Positions 10,818 to 21,935 of a stretch of 64,000 bases of DNA are shown piece by piece (the stretch's first letter is position 1; the number at the start of each line of letters is the position of its first letter). Both the position numbers and the translations under genes were made by a program. The notes under the pieces are model-generated. The model was not told the DNA's origin and did no database searches. It saw only the letters and a list, made by a program, of their open reading frames with translations. Source of the DNA: Falciphora oryzae (taxonomy: Eukaryota > Ascomycota > Sordariomycetes > Magnaporthales > Magnaporthaceae); contig JNVV01000002.1 in NCBI GenBank assembly GCA_000733355.1, positions 1,653,590 to 1,717,589 of the forward strand. Direction: 5' to 3'.

Positions 10818-12464
10818 ATGACGGAAACCCCAGAGCGCAAAGATGGCGTATCACAAGCTCCCAGTCGGCCAATACTAAAGCTGCGAGTGAACTCGCATGC
10901 GCTGTCAACACTAGGGAAATCTTCTGCAGCATCCGCATCCGCATCCGCATCCACGCCGACCGCCATGGCGGAGACTCCCCCATCAAGTGCCAAGATCAGG
11001 GTCAAGATCAAAAGCTCACAACCGCCGACCCCGGCGAACGAGACGGTCCCCCCCGTCTTTGGGCCACCGCGGCCGCCGCCGTCCTCTGCACCGTCAAATA
11101 TCAAGACAAAGTCTGGTCGGGTTATGAAGCCGAGCGCAAAAAAGCGGGCTAAGGACGACGCAAATAGCGATGTTGAGGCGGCTGCTCCTTCGACGATCAA
11201 GCGGATCAAGCTCACCAAGTCGGCCGCGACGTCCCCGGCCGTCAAGTTGAAGTTCAGAAGGACTGGCAACGCGCCGCATCACCCACCCGGAGACGGATAC
11301 GACTCGGAGCTAGAGGACCGCGAGACCGACCCGGTGATAGAAGAGCAGTTTATCCTGCGCTATGAGGGGGGCGTGGAGGAGGACCTCGAGTACCTGGCGC
11401 AGATGGTGGAGCAGAACCGCATAGGCGTGCCGCCCAATGGCCATGGCAAGGAGGGCAGGGCGCCTGCCGAATTCGCCATCAAGTGGCTGAGTGCCGAGCG
11501 GAGGGCCCTCGTGCGCATCCGCAGCAATTTCTATGCTGCCGTGCTGGTCGACTTTCCTACCATCACCGAGAGCATGAAAACGTGGGACAAGAAAAATCTC
11601 ATGAAGACGGCCGACATCTGCCAGATGCTCCTCATCTTCGCAAAGGTCGCCAATGAGCAGGAAGCGAAGACGGCCCCGCTCCCCGCACCCACCAACGAGG
11701 CCGACTTCAGGTGGCCGCACGGTCTGACCCCACCCATGCACGATGCCGTCCAGCGCCGGTTCCGGAAACGCCTGACCAAGAAAGAAGTTAAGGACAAGGA
11801 GGCTGAGCTCAACCGGCTGCTGGAGGCCGACCGCCAGGCTGCCGATGTGCGGTATGAGCTCGTTAATATCGGGCACGACGGCAAAGAGAAGATTGGCGAC
11901 TATCCCGAAGACGAGCAGGATGCCGAGGGTGAGGACGATGAGGAAATGGACGGTGGTGCCCAGGCCAATGGCGACTCGCATGGAGGCTTGTTCGACGACG
12001 ACGGTGGCGACGACGGAGAGCCAGACGCCGATCTGCTCAACGAGCTCGAGGGCATGCTGGCCGAGGGCATGATGGACGAGGAAGAGGGTCTGACGCAGGA
12101 GCCATCGACATCACTGCCGACAAACGGTGATGAGACCAACACGCCAGCGGCCCAGGCCGACTCGGGGGCCGACGACGATGGCGAAGACGACGACGACGAT
12201 GATGACGATGACGACGACGACGACGATCGTGAGGATGTCGACGAGGATGCGGAAGGAGAGGCTGCGGATCAGGATGATACCAACGAGGCCATAGCAGAGG
12301 CGGAGAGGCAGGTGAAGAAGATAGAAGGGGACCTCGCCCTCATAGCCAACCGCCTGCTCAGGACTCGTGTGGAAATTCAGCTCAAGAACGCCAGGAAGCA
12401 CCTGGCTGATCTGATGAAGCGCAAGGCCGGAGACGAGGACGAGGAAGATGAAGACGGAGCCTGA
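10818..12464 (+). CDS. TAF7: Transcription initiation factor TFIID subunit 7 (TAFII55 family)
   Basis: Single-exon gene, 548 aa. The start at 10818 has a good context (CACCATGA). After a disordered Ala/Ser/Lys-rich N-terminus comes the TAFII55 N-terminal domain at about residues 165-335: VIEEQFILRY, then FAIKWLSAERRALVRI, NFYAAVLVDFPTITESMKTWD and KTADICQMLLIF. In TFIID this domain binds TAF1 and restrains its activity. The C-terminus is very acidic, with an uninterrupted Asp run around residues 455-470, and ends in a coiled-coil-like segment (AIAEAERQVKKIEGDLALIA) as in other TAF7 proteins. It converges on the mL54 gene. Confidence 0.92.
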   Translation: MTETPERKDGVSQAPSRPILKLRVNSHALSTLGKSSAASASASASTPTAMAETPPSSAKIRVKIKSSQPPTPANETVPPVFGPPRPPPSSAPSNIKTKSGRVMKPSAKKRAKDDANSDVEAAAPSTIKRIKLTKSAATSPAVKLKFRRTGNAPHHPPGDGYDSELEDRETDPVIEEQFILRYEGGVEEDLEYLAQMVEQNRIGVPPNGHGKEGRAPAEFAIKWLSAERRALVRIRSNFYAAVLVDFPTITESMKTWDKKNLMKTADICQMLLIFAKVANEQEAKTAPLPAPTNEADFRWPHGLTPPMHDAVQRRFRKRLTKKEVKDKEAELNRLLEADRQAADVRYELVNIGHDGKEKIGDYPEDEQDAEGEDDEEMDGGAQANGDSHGGLFDDDGGDDGEPDADLLNELEGMLAEGMMDEEEGLTQEPSTSLPTNGDETNTPAAQADSGADDDGEDDDDDDDDDDDDDDREDVDEDAEGEAADQDDTNEAIAEAERQVKKIEGDLALIANRLLRTRVEIQLKNARKHLADLMKRKAGDEDEEDEDGA

Positions 12465-12868
12465 GAGACCTCCTTTCAGCCCCGTGTCTATTCTTGGTTC
12501 TCCTCTGCTGCGATGCTCGACACAGGATGCCATCGTGCATTATCACCTTCACCCTAAAGTATGGAAAGGGTTGATTCCACCGGGTACGTGCTGTGGGAAT
12601 CGGCGGCTTGAGCCGACTGCCCAACAGCCATGTCATGTGTGGAGAGAGCGGCAAATACAGAGACGAGCGCGCAAGAGGGCTGATGGCAAGGCAGCCCCTT
12701 GAGTCCAACCCGACCAATGAGTTGCCGCAGTATATACATGCACAGGGGGGAAAGCGCTCGTTGATACAGTTGTATAATACAATGTAATTGTGAATGAGTA
12801 AACCCTCGAGGACGCAGTGCGAGTCGGTCTGCCTCTGTCACGCAGCCAACTATTCGACAGCCCCCTGC
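12465..12868. other. Intergenic, convergent 3' regions
   Basis: 404 bases between TAF7 (+) and mL54 (-). Nothing beyond presumed 3' UTRs was recognised. Confidence 0.6.
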
Positions 12869-13636
12869 TCACATAGACTTGAGGTAGTTGGACTCCTTGA
12901 TCTTGGCCTTGCGCTCTCTGCGCATTGCCTGCCGTAGTTCCTCCCTCTTCTCCGCCGCGAGCACGGCGCTTTCGGTAGTGCCATCCTCTCCGCCCGGGAG
13001 GTTTATGGACTGTTGTTGCAGGGGAATCTTGGGCGCCAGTGCTGACAGATCCCCCGACGCGAGGATCTTGGCCTCTAGCAGCCTCTGGCGTTTGGCGGCT
13101 GCCCGCCGTTGTTTTTTGGATTTTGCTGTTGCGCGCGACAGATGCATCGCATTAGTCTTTTGCTCTGCTTCCCACCACCCATGCTCACCCGCTCCACGGC
13201 CCCTGCCTTATCACGGTCCAAGTGACAATAGGTAGAGGGAAGACGAGGACAGGGGACATGGTAGAAACGGGAAGGCCAGAGTAAACGCACAGAACTCATC
13301 GGCACCGGCGGCATCGTCGCCGTCGCCGGTGACCTTTTGCTTGACCTCGAGACATGTCCACAGCCATTCTGGGTAGTCCTTGTCTGCCATGGCGACCGGG
13401 TCCGTCTTATTCTTGTAAAAGTTGAGGCCCGTCAGAATAGTGCCCTTGGGGCACGAGGACAGGGGCGCATCGGCGGCCTCATCGGCGGCCTCGGAGGTGG
13501 CGGCTAGTGGCGGCGCATCCGGGGCGGCCGGTGCGGCGTCTCGTGCGCGGAATGTAATGGTGAACGGGCGGGACAGAGGCAGCGCTGGCCTCTGCGGCAG
13601 GCGCCACGCCTGCCGGAGACACGACCTGCAGATCAT
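12869..13636 (-). CDS. Mitochondrial large-subunit ribosomal protein mL54 (yeast MRPL37 family)
   Basis: Two exons on the complement, 13636-13291 and 13125-12869, give 200 aa. The intron is GTGCGT...CAACAG and the join reads ADEFSKSKKQRRAAAKRQRL. The first residues (MICRSCLRQAWRLPQRPALP...) form a basic, Arg-rich mitochondrial presequence. The core SSCPKGTILTGLNFYKNK and YPEWLWTCLEV is the mL54 signature. The frame stays open to an in-frame ATG at 13810, which would add 58 Pro/Ser/Arg-rich residues and bury the presequence; the ATG at 13636 is preferred. Confidence 0.88.
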
Positions 13637-14238
13637 CGTGGGTGGCAGCGAAGTCTCGGTGGTGGAGGAGAGGCGCCTCGGTCCAGGACGTGTCTTCTCT
13701 GGGGTGCGCGATGCCGTGGGTGGCCGCGGGCAGCTGTCAATCGAAGTGCCGATGGGGGGAGCTGAAGCTCCAGATTTTTTTTTTTGAGGCGGGCGCTCGG
13801 GACCACTCATGGCAATTTTGGTATCAAGACCCCCTCAGTCACGCGACGAAGGCCCCCAGAAATACAGAACACACGCCTTACGCAATATTGTTTCCCAGAA
13901 CTAGATGGGCGTGAAATGATGCTGTTTGGCAATTGATCAAGAAACATGCCGTCAATTGATCGACCAAAGACAGAGTCTATTCTGTTTTACAGTCCCAACG
14001 TCGCCGGACCAGCAGCACAGCGCCGCTTTGGCACTGCACTGCCCCTGAGAAGCATTTGTGCTATCAACCACAGCTTCAGTATGCCAACAGCGTGCGCTTG
14101 ATGTAATCGACGAGCTCTGTATGCGTTGATTTCCCAGCAGCTACCGTAGCTACACAGTTGACGTTATACATAGGCCGCCGTCCGTATGGCCTTCGATGTC
14201 TCGGAATCCCCTCGCCAATCTCGCGTGGTCCATCTGAT
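13637..14238. other. Intergenic between two tandem minus-strand mitochondrial genes
   Basis: 602 bases from the mL54 start to the stop of the upstream complex I gene. It should hold the mL54 promoter and the 3' UTR of its neighbour. Only a short poly(T) near 13780 stands out. Confidence 0.5.
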
Positions 14239-14700
14239 TCACGCGCTCTTCGCCTCCTGTTTCGTAATGTAGTTTTGTTGCTCGAAAAGGTAGCCCTTGA
14301 CCCTTGCGCTCTTGAGCAGTTGCAGATATCGTTCTGGTTGTCCGGTTTTGTCAGCAACTCGTTCCTGGTCCCACGTCGTTCGATGATAATGAGGGCAAGG
14401 TTTCCACCAGGCTGCCAGCTACACATGGCCCGACAGACAGCAAAGGAGCCCCTCCCAGCCTCTTCCAGACGTACCCCGTAGGTGCCCGCACTTCTCCAGG
14501 TGGTTCACGCCCTCCCGGTAGTAGCACTTGCCCAGCTCCTCGCGGACAAGCCGGCCCATCATGACCTGAACCCACTGCTCCCTGACAATGGCGTCCTGCG
14601 CAGCCTTGAGCGCCTTGTTGTCGTCGTAGTCGACCCCGTCGAAGGTCGGCGGAACCGTGGGCTTCTTCGCTAGGAACGCGGCAGATTCGGGGGTCGGCAT
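14239..14700 (-). CDS. NADH:ubiquinone oxidoreductase accessory subunit, NDUFB10-like (fungal 12-kDa subunit)
   Basis: Two exons on the complement, 14700-14475 and 14333-14239, give 106 aa. The intron 14474-14334 is GTACGT...ACCAG and the join reads CGHLRERYLQLLKSARVKGY. The conserved N-terminus MPTPESAAFLAKKPTVPPTF and the block KCYYREGVNHLEKCG with spaced cysteines match the fungal NDUFB10-type (PDSW) subunit in the complex I membrane arm. There is no cleavable presequence, as expected for this subunit. The second exon is only 95 nt. The start is divergent from the nucleolin gene. Confidence 0.88.
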
Positions 14701-15274
14701 CTTCGGTTCGGGAAGGTCGCCGCGGCTGACAGAGGGAGGAGGACTTGGCGCGGGGTCGGATTGAGATCAGTTAGTTCCGGAGCTGTCGGGCGGAGGTTCA
14801 GCTGCACATGGACTGACTATCAAGCGCTCGCCGGCAAACGGTTTCGGGCCAACCTCTCGCTGTGATGCTTCGAAGGCTGGCCCATCCAATTCGGAGCTCC
14901 ACTGTCGATTGGTGCCTGTTTCTCCAGGCTGCTGTTCTTGATAACGATAAGACACCATCACACCGAGGCGCTTCTTTCAAGGCCCCACCAGAGCAACCGC
15001 ACGGACCATTTTCACGCATTCACCGCCTTTGGTCGGACCCGCTAAAAAGTCTTTCTGCAAGTTTTGCGCCGCCAACCACTTTTTTTTTTTTTTTTTTTTT
15101 TTTTCCAAAGGGTCCTCCAGATCCGCCCGCTCATAAAACTCTCGCGACCTCTGCATTGCGCTTGTCCTCGGGATCCTTCCCTCTTTCTCGAGTTCATCAT
15201 ATCCCTTGTACATCTACCCTCTATTCCCCCATTCCTTCCCCTCTCCCCTGTCACATATCAAAACCACAGTCACA
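14701..15274. other. Divergent intergenic region with a 25-nt poly(T) tract
   Basis: 574 bases between the complex I subunit (-) and nucleolin (+). It has a 25-nt T run at 15080-15104 about 170 bases before the nucleolin ATG, then a CT-rich leader. A CCAAT box in reverse (ATTGG) occurs near 14907. Probably a shared promoter. Confidence 0.55.
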
Positions 15275-16974
15275 ATGGGCAAGGTCAAGGAGTCAAAGTC
15301 CAAGAGCAGCAAGGCGGCTGCGAAGCCCCTCGCTGTCAAGAATGCGGGCGTGACCAAGGCGTCGCAGACCCCCGTCGCGAAGTCAAAGAAGACGGCCAAG
15401 GAGGTCGCTTCCAAGGTCTCCAAGAAGGACACCAAGAAGAAGAAGGTCGAGGTTTCCGAGTCCGAGAGCGACTCTGAGAGCGACTCCGACTCCTCTGCCT
15501 CCTCCGACTCGGACTCTTCCGAGTCTGAGTCTGAGTCCGAGTCCGAGGCCGAGAAGAAGCCTACCAAGCCCGCCGCCAAGGCCAACGGCAAGGTCAACGG
15601 AAAGGCCAAGCCCGCCGCCGAGTCGTCCGACTCCGAGTCTGATTCAGACTCCGACAGCGACTCCGGTAGCGACTCGGAGGACAAGCCTGCCCCGGCCGCC
15701 AAGGCCGCCACCAACGGCGACGCCAAGATAGCGGATGGCTCTGATTCGGACTCGTCTGATTCTTCTGAGGAGGAGAGCGACTCTGATGAGAGCGACTCCT
15801 CCGTGTCGGAGGAGAAGGAGACCAAGGCCAAGCCTGCTGCCGCCAAGAAGGCTGTGAAGGCAGCCGCCGAGAGCGTGAGGACACCCCGAGCATTCCGTTT
15901 CGTGATGCTGCTCACACCAAACTCAGACATGCTGACATATCGTCCCCCCATGACTCCAGTCTGCGGACTCTGATTCCGATTCTGACGATTCGTCCGAGGA
16001 CGACTCGGACGACTCGGACTCTGGCGATTCCGATTCTGATGAGGAGGAGACCAAGGCTGAGGCGCCTTCCAAGAAGCGCAAGGCGGATGAGAGCGAGGAG
16101 GCTCCCACCAAGAAGTCCAAGACAGACGCCGCTCAGTCGGACAAGCCCGCTACTCTGTTCGTGGGCAACCTGAGCTGGAACGTTGACGATGCCATGCTCC
16201 AGGAGGAGTTCAAGTTCTGCGGCGAGGTTGTCAGCGCCCGTGTCATCACGGACCGCGACAGCGGCCGGTCCAAGGGCTTCGGTTACGTCGACTTTGCCAG
16301 CCCGGCCGACGCTGAGAAGGCCCATGCCGAGAAGCAGGGTGCTTTCATCGATGGTCGCCAGATCAAGGTCGACTTCTCCACTGGCAAGTCGAACAACAAC
16401 GACTCGGCGGAGCGCGCCAAGAAGTTTGGCGACGTCACCAGCCCCGAGAGCGACACCCTCTTCATCGGCAACCTGCCTTTCGACGCGGACGAGGACGTTG
16501 TCAGCGAGTTCTTCGGCAGCGTCGCTGAGGTGAAGAGCCTGAGGCTCCCTACTGACCAGTAAGTTTACCAACCCCACGCATCGCGCCGCCATCAGAACGG
16601 CCCATGCCTGCATCGGACGCAGTCCAGTCTCGGTTTTCTAACAGTTCCGCAGGGAGTCTGGACGCCGCAAGGGATTCGGTTATGTCACTTTCAACTCGGT
16701 CGAGGACGCCAAGTCGGCCTTTACCCAGCTTTCGGGCCAGGCGATCAACGGCCGTCCTTGCCGTCTCGACTACTCGACGCCCAAGCCTCCTCGTGAGGGC
16801 GGCGGCTTCGGCGGTGGCGGCTTCGGTGGGCGTGGTGGCGGCCGGGGTGGTGGCCGTGGCGGCTTCGGTGGTCGCGGCGGTGGCCGTGGTGGAGGTGGTC
16901 GTGGTGGAGGTGGCCGTGGTGGATTCGGTGGCCGCGGCGGCGGCGGCTTCCAGGGAAAGAAGATCACGTTCTAA
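15275..16974 (+). CDS. Nucleolin-type nucleolar RNA-binding protein (Nsr1/Gar2)
   Basis: Three exons, 15275-15874, 15960-16558 and 16653-16974, give 506 aa with GT-AG introns in phases 0 and 2. The architecture is diagnostic. A Lys-rich start is followed by ~200 residues of alternating acidic-Ser blocks, the usual casein-kinase-2 target type. Then come two RRMs: LFVGNLSW with KGFGYVDF, and LFIGNLPF with KGFGYVTF. The C-terminus is a Gly/Arg-rich RGG box. In yeast this protein acts in pre-rRNA processing and 40S assembly in the nucleolus. The ATG at 15275 follows a CT-rich leader and CACA. Confidence 0.95.
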
Positions 16975-19423
16975 GCGTGATCGCCGCACACAGTTACGCA
17001 GAGGGCTCTCAGCTCACCTCGTGGGCTTCGTTTGGCTGTCGGTTCTCAATAGCACCCGCCTCGACCTTCTAGGGAGAGATGGGTAGCTCTGGAGGCGCAG
17101 AAGCGTGTTGACTCGCAAGAAGCCACGCGCGAATGTGCCAGACACCTGGGGGCACGATCCTACCTGTGGGCATGTGACTTGGCTTCGGCGTCGTCACATT
17201 TCTTGGCTCTTCGAATGCTCTTCTCGTATGCGGTCCGCCGCTTCGAGGTCTGGATGATGGGTTCCCTTGTCACTGTGGGCTCTTTTTGACACGCGAGTTT
17301 GGGATGAAGCTTTCTGTGCCCGCGCCACTGTCCCTCGAACAAGGGATATGACGACGGGTATCCAGAGGTGGACCAAGCCTCACGGTCATGACGGCTTGTG
17401 GGGTTCTGGGGGCTCTCTCGAACGCATCTTTGAATATTGGGATGCTCTGTGGATATAATCTGACTTCCTCCTGTGCAAAGGAGGCCGTGGGGGGCGAAGT
17501 TGCTTGCCCCCATGTTTGATAGAGACTCTTCTGGCCCACAGTGCCGGGGGATTGCGTATTTTCTCATTTGCCGCCTGGTTGATTGATACCACCAAAAGTT
17601 CTGATCTCGGGTAAGTAACCTACCCACCTAGTTGCGACGATTTCCATAGCTTGGCCCCGGCATTCTCGGAGGTTGTAATACATAGGACACCCAGGAAGGA
17701 GTTGGTCTTTTTATGAATTCATTCCATCGCCGTGCCTATTTGGCATCGTGGATACTTTGGTACCGCCACCAGCTTCCAAGGCTGATGTCGTCAGCCACAA
17801 CTTACCGCTGGGCTTCCTTCCGAATTCTTATTCCCTTTCCTTCATCCATTTTCCTTTTTCCCCTTTTCCTTTCCCCTTTCCACCTTCTATCCCTCTTTCC
17901 TATCACAAACTGCCTCAGTTACAAGTTCAAAGCCCAGGTCGTCGTTTAACCTCCGCACGTTCCGAAGCGACAAGTCCCAGTGGTGGTATTGTATATGGGA
18001 GGTATTAGGCAGTGCGCCAATTTCCTCGGTGAAACAAGCCACATTCAAGTGGAACGCAGTCCTGTGCAGTTGGTGGGCGCGACGACACGGGGATCAGGTA
18101 CCCTTGGGTAACCCGGGCCCGTATTACCAGGTGATTTGACGTCGGATGCGGCGCGTGAGACATCATTTTTGACCATGAGCCTAAGCGGGACCAGAGTGTG
18201 GCTGTCCGATAGCTCACGCAGGCTTCACGCGGCTTTTTATTGCTCGCTTCCCCGGACCGACAGGGGGGTGTCACACGCGGCGATTACGTGCCTATTGACG
18301 AGAACCTAACCTGTGTCGGTCAGAGACGGGAGCGATAGAACCCTGCCTGACTGCATCCGTCATCAGGAAAAAAAAAAAAAACACAAGGCGCGCAAACCTT
18401 CAACGCAATAAACAACACCGAATGGCGACTGCAGGCCCTGGAATGGCGCATCCATTGATGGAGCGATAATCGAACTGCCAGGATCCATGCCTGTGCATAT
18501 GCAGTCCCGCTCAAGGTGGGCTGTTGCTTCAGCGTTTTGCGGGCAAGAAGCGTGAGAGGAGACAATGGGGCCCCAGGCGTACGTGATACTGCCTATCCAG
18601 CAACAGGGAGGTGCACGTGGGGGATCTTATCATGGATCCACTAGCCCTGGTGGTGCAAGCGTGCGGGCGCTGCGAGCCCACCTGGCCCCCAAAACCTGCG
18701 GGCGCATCACCTAATGCCCATTCCAGTTGCCCATTGCCCCTCCCCCCTGAGCGCAACTGTCCGCTCAGGTTGACAAAGGTGTGCCTTTCACCGGCCAAAA
18801 CGCCCAGCCTCCCTCAGCCATGCTGAACCACCACGTTGCCTTGCTGCTGCCGTTCAGACCAAGTATCTCGTCATCCACGCATCCAATCCCCATCCTCTCC
18901 CATTCACTCTCTGCCTATTATCTTCTTTAGAAGCCTCTCCCGTGTCGGCCCCTCGACGCCTGTTCGCATTGAAGCCGCTTATCAATCAAGCACGCTTTTC
19001 CAGGCATCCCCAACCGACGGGCGCATTCTCTCAACGGCCCTCCGTCCATTGCGCGCTCGGCGAGGCGAGGTCAGAGCACACCCTTCAGTAGCAGTGGCAG
19101 TACACGGGCACTCACACATCCACCACCCACATTCATGTACACTTGTTGGCGTCGCTGGCAGCCAGACTCGATCCACGGATAAACCAGCGACCCCAGGTCC
19201 GCGGCGCATCGATCGCACCGCGAGCCGGCTTCAACTACCTCCTGTTGCTTCTCTATTGTTTCCCACCCCGCGTTGTTCCCTTTTCTTGATACCCAGGCGG
19301 TTGTAGATACTCGACTGTATCGAGCCAGCCTCTCGTTTCACCCGCGACGGCTTTCCCCACGGATTGATACCACCGTCCACTCTCTCGCGTCCTAATCCAT
19401 ATCGTCTCCCAGCACCTACGCAC
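16975..19423. other. Long intergenic region and probable leader of the BNIP3-like gene
   Basis: 2.45 kb without a convincing gene; open frames here lack codon bias and domains. From about 18830 to 19420 the sequence becomes C/T-rich, like a long fungal 5' leader of the downstream gene. A 14-nt A run lies at 18368-18381. Confidence 0.5.
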
Positions 19424-20965
19424 ATGGACCAGCGACAGTTCCGGGGCGGCCCGCCCGGCGCAATGGCCACCACGGCCAACGAAGCGCAGCCGATCAATGG
19501 CGTCTCCGATCACAACGGCACTGCCGAGTCGCCGTCGCGCCGGCGCCATGAAGGTTAGTTTCAAGCCCCTTGCTCTGTACTATCGAGGGGACTTGCTGCT
19601 GACGTCAATGTAGAATGGGTCGAGATCGCCTCTCAACCGTCATCATCATCCCTTTCCTCTATCGGTGGCGATGAGATCGTCACTACCGGCCTGAGGGTCC
19701 ACGGCTCCTCATACCCCCCGCGTCGGAGACACCCAGCCCGCCAGGCACCACACCATCAACATAACATGCCACAGTCGTTCATCATCAGCCATGCTGCCGC
19801 GCGTGGGGGCACGAGTAGCCAGGAGGACTACGACGAGACGGAGAGCGAGGAAGACGGCGCCCCTGTTGCCCGACGCCCGACCGGGCCGACGGCGCCCTCG
19901 GCCCATCTGCATCTAGGCTCGCGCCACGAGACTACTGTCCGTCACGAGTCGTCGGGCTACGACGATGACGACGACGACTCGGGTGACGAGAACGCCACCG
20001 CCCTAGGGCTTCCGTCAGGGGCGCCGCACGTCTTCAGACCGCAGCCCAACGCCTTCTCCCACCCGCCGAGCCATCTCACGCACCGCCATTCTACGCCGGG
20101 CGCCTACATGGGTGGTAACTCTACGGGCCCGCACGCGAGGGTCACGGGGCCCAGGAGTAGGAGGTCCTCATACTCGCGGGCCGGCTCGAGCCGCAACGCC
20201 CCGCAGTTCATGTCCCCGGCGTATCGTGAGGACAACGATGCGGCTTTGCGCGCCTCGCTTACAACCCTGCTTTCTTGCGCTGCCGCCGCGCGCGGCCTTC
20301 CTAACAGGAGGCGCGATGGCCCAGATGCCCTCGGCGCCGGGCCAGCATCCAACGCCGCGACTATGCAGCCCATGGACCTCCGGCTCGTGCCCGAGGCGGA
20401 GCTGATGGCTGAAACCCCAGCGCCGCCGCCGTCACAGTCATCGACGAGTGCCGGAGTCAAAACAAAAGGCTCGAGTGCAGCTGCGCCCATCCAACCCGCT
20501 CCCACTGTCGCCAACAAGAAGGTCGCTACGGGCGGGTTTGCGCGGTCACCGTCCTCGACATCATCGGCGGCGCGTGGCGGGAAGAGCAAGCGAGCTGCGG
20601 CTGGTTCCCCGCCGTCCACCGGACAGAAGACTTCCGGGCGGGCGGCCAAGAAGAAGCGAATGGAGGTGTCGGCATCGACTACCCCTGAAACACTAATCAG
20701 TCCGACGCTGCTGACATGGGTTGTCAGTGCTGGCGTTGTGGTGCTCGTGTCGGTTGTCGGCTTCGGGGCCGGGTACGTCATCGGGCGTGAGGTGGGGCGG
20801 CAGGAGGGGGCGGGTGGCTTCATATCAAGCACGGGCGGCGCCCCTCCCGGTCCCTCAGCCAATGCGACCGGGTCTTGTGGCCGCGATATAATCAGCCAAT
20901 CTACCACTGGCGGGACGCTCAGGAGATTCCGCTGGGGCTCCATGGGCCGCAGCGTCGTGGCTTGA
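19424..20965 (+). CDS. Tail-anchored membrane protein with LIR/AIM motif, BNIP3-like candidate mitophagy receptor
   Basis: Two exons, 19424-19553 and 19614-20965 (GTTAGT...TGTAG), give 493 aa. Right after the splice junction the protein reads E44-W45-V46-E47-I48, an acidic-preceded W-x-x-I motif of the LIR/AIM (Atg8-binding) type, followed by a Ser-rich stretch. A long disordered part has acidic patches. The only hydrophobic helix is near the C-terminus (about 409-432). It carries glycines at 426, 430, 434 and 438 in GFGAGYVIGREVG, and about 55 residues follow it. Animal BNIP3/NIX share a WVEL LIR near the N-terminus and a C-terminal AxxxGxxxG helix ending IYIGR. No enzyme domain was found. 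Outer mitochondrial membrane location and a role in mitophagy are inferences. Confidence 0.6.
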
Positions 20966-21935
20966 TGCTGCTCCAACTTTTAACTTGGCACCGCTTCAAG
21001 ACTGATCTTTCCCCTGAGGCAACCCCAATAATGCATGGCTGGTGGCACTGCGATTTGAAGACACAGGCTTCTTTGTCAGCCCTCTTTTATCGTTTCGGTT
21101 GTTTCTTCTCCTTCTTCCTCTCTTTTTCTTCCTCTTTATTCCAAAGGCGTGAACTACATGATTGAGCGGATGTTTTAAGCCAATATGCGGGCAAGCCGGC
21201 TTTTGATTTTGGCCGATACGACTTGTTTTTGTTCCTCCCCTTTACTATCCAGGCGTTCTACAATCTAGCCTTTTTGTTTTGACTTGTGTTTCTTTTGCCC
21301 GCCACATTGGCGACGAAATACGCCACCGACTCTTGTGACTATACGCGAGAAACGAGGGCCGAACTTCCGGCGAGCTGTCAAGAAAACCACAACAGGTTCA
21401 AGACTAGGCTTATCTTGTTTGCCACCCTGATTTTCTCACTAGATATAGGTGTAGATAGCTCGACGGGACCTTTTTACCCGGCTTTATTTAACGGTTATAA
21501 CACCGGGGGCACGGTTTTTATCCCAATATTACCTAGATAAGCAGATATTCCCTATGGCTTATATGAGTCGAAAAGGGTATATATAGGTGCAGATAGCTTG
21601 GCTGGTGCTAGGCCTGGAAGGTAGGTCGCAGGTTTGAATAAAACTTTCCCAAGGGTATTTGTCTCTCGAGGTTCCGGGCAAGCAGAGGACAAGCACGGAT
21701 GTGACCCCGCCGGGAAAGAGGCCGCGATGGGGTAGATGACGGCCCGATGTCGCAGGCAAGCTGGCGCTTATTACCCCGCAGCCCTCCTTAATTGTTCGCG
21801 GACAACTCGGCCGATAAACCGAAAGGTCCCCCCTGCCCGCTTCATCATACCGCGGATGGCCTCCCGGATAGCAAGGCATATATACAACGGACACCCCCAA
21901 GTCCCTCCTAACGGGAAGCCACCGGCGGCACCGAC
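20966..21935. other. Intergenic, AT-rich with a degenerate direct repeat
   Basis: About 970 bases. The part from ~21180 to ~21650 is clearly AT-richer than its flanks and holds a diverged 21-bp direct repeat (listed separately). No gene was recognised. It may be decayed repeat DNA. Confidence 0.5.
21442..21600. repeat. Diverged direct repeat (21 bp) in AT-rich spacer
   Basis: A 21-bp word at 21442-21462 recurs at 21580-21600 with 18 of 21 matches. Two of the three differences are C/T transitions. Sharing the motif ATATAGGTG(T/C)AGATAGCT(C/T)G in an AT-rich block suggests an old, possibly RIP-mutated repeat, but the evidence is thin. Confidence 0.35.

Noticed and set aside
15214..15951. Minus-strand Ser/Leu-rich frame of 245 codons opposite nucleolin exon 1
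   Set aside because: Antisense shadow of the acidic-Ser repeats (GAC/TCC codons read as Ser/Glu on the other strand).
16549..16989. Minus-strand Ala/Thr-rich frame opposite nucleolin
   Set aside because: Reverse complement of the nucleolin RGG box and RRM 2; the plus-strand exon is clearly the coding one.
19766..20965. Start of the BNIP3-like protein at the internal ATG 19766
   Set aside because: The upstream exon 19424-19553 joins in phase across consensus splice sites and adds the WVEI segment; the internal ATG would lose it.
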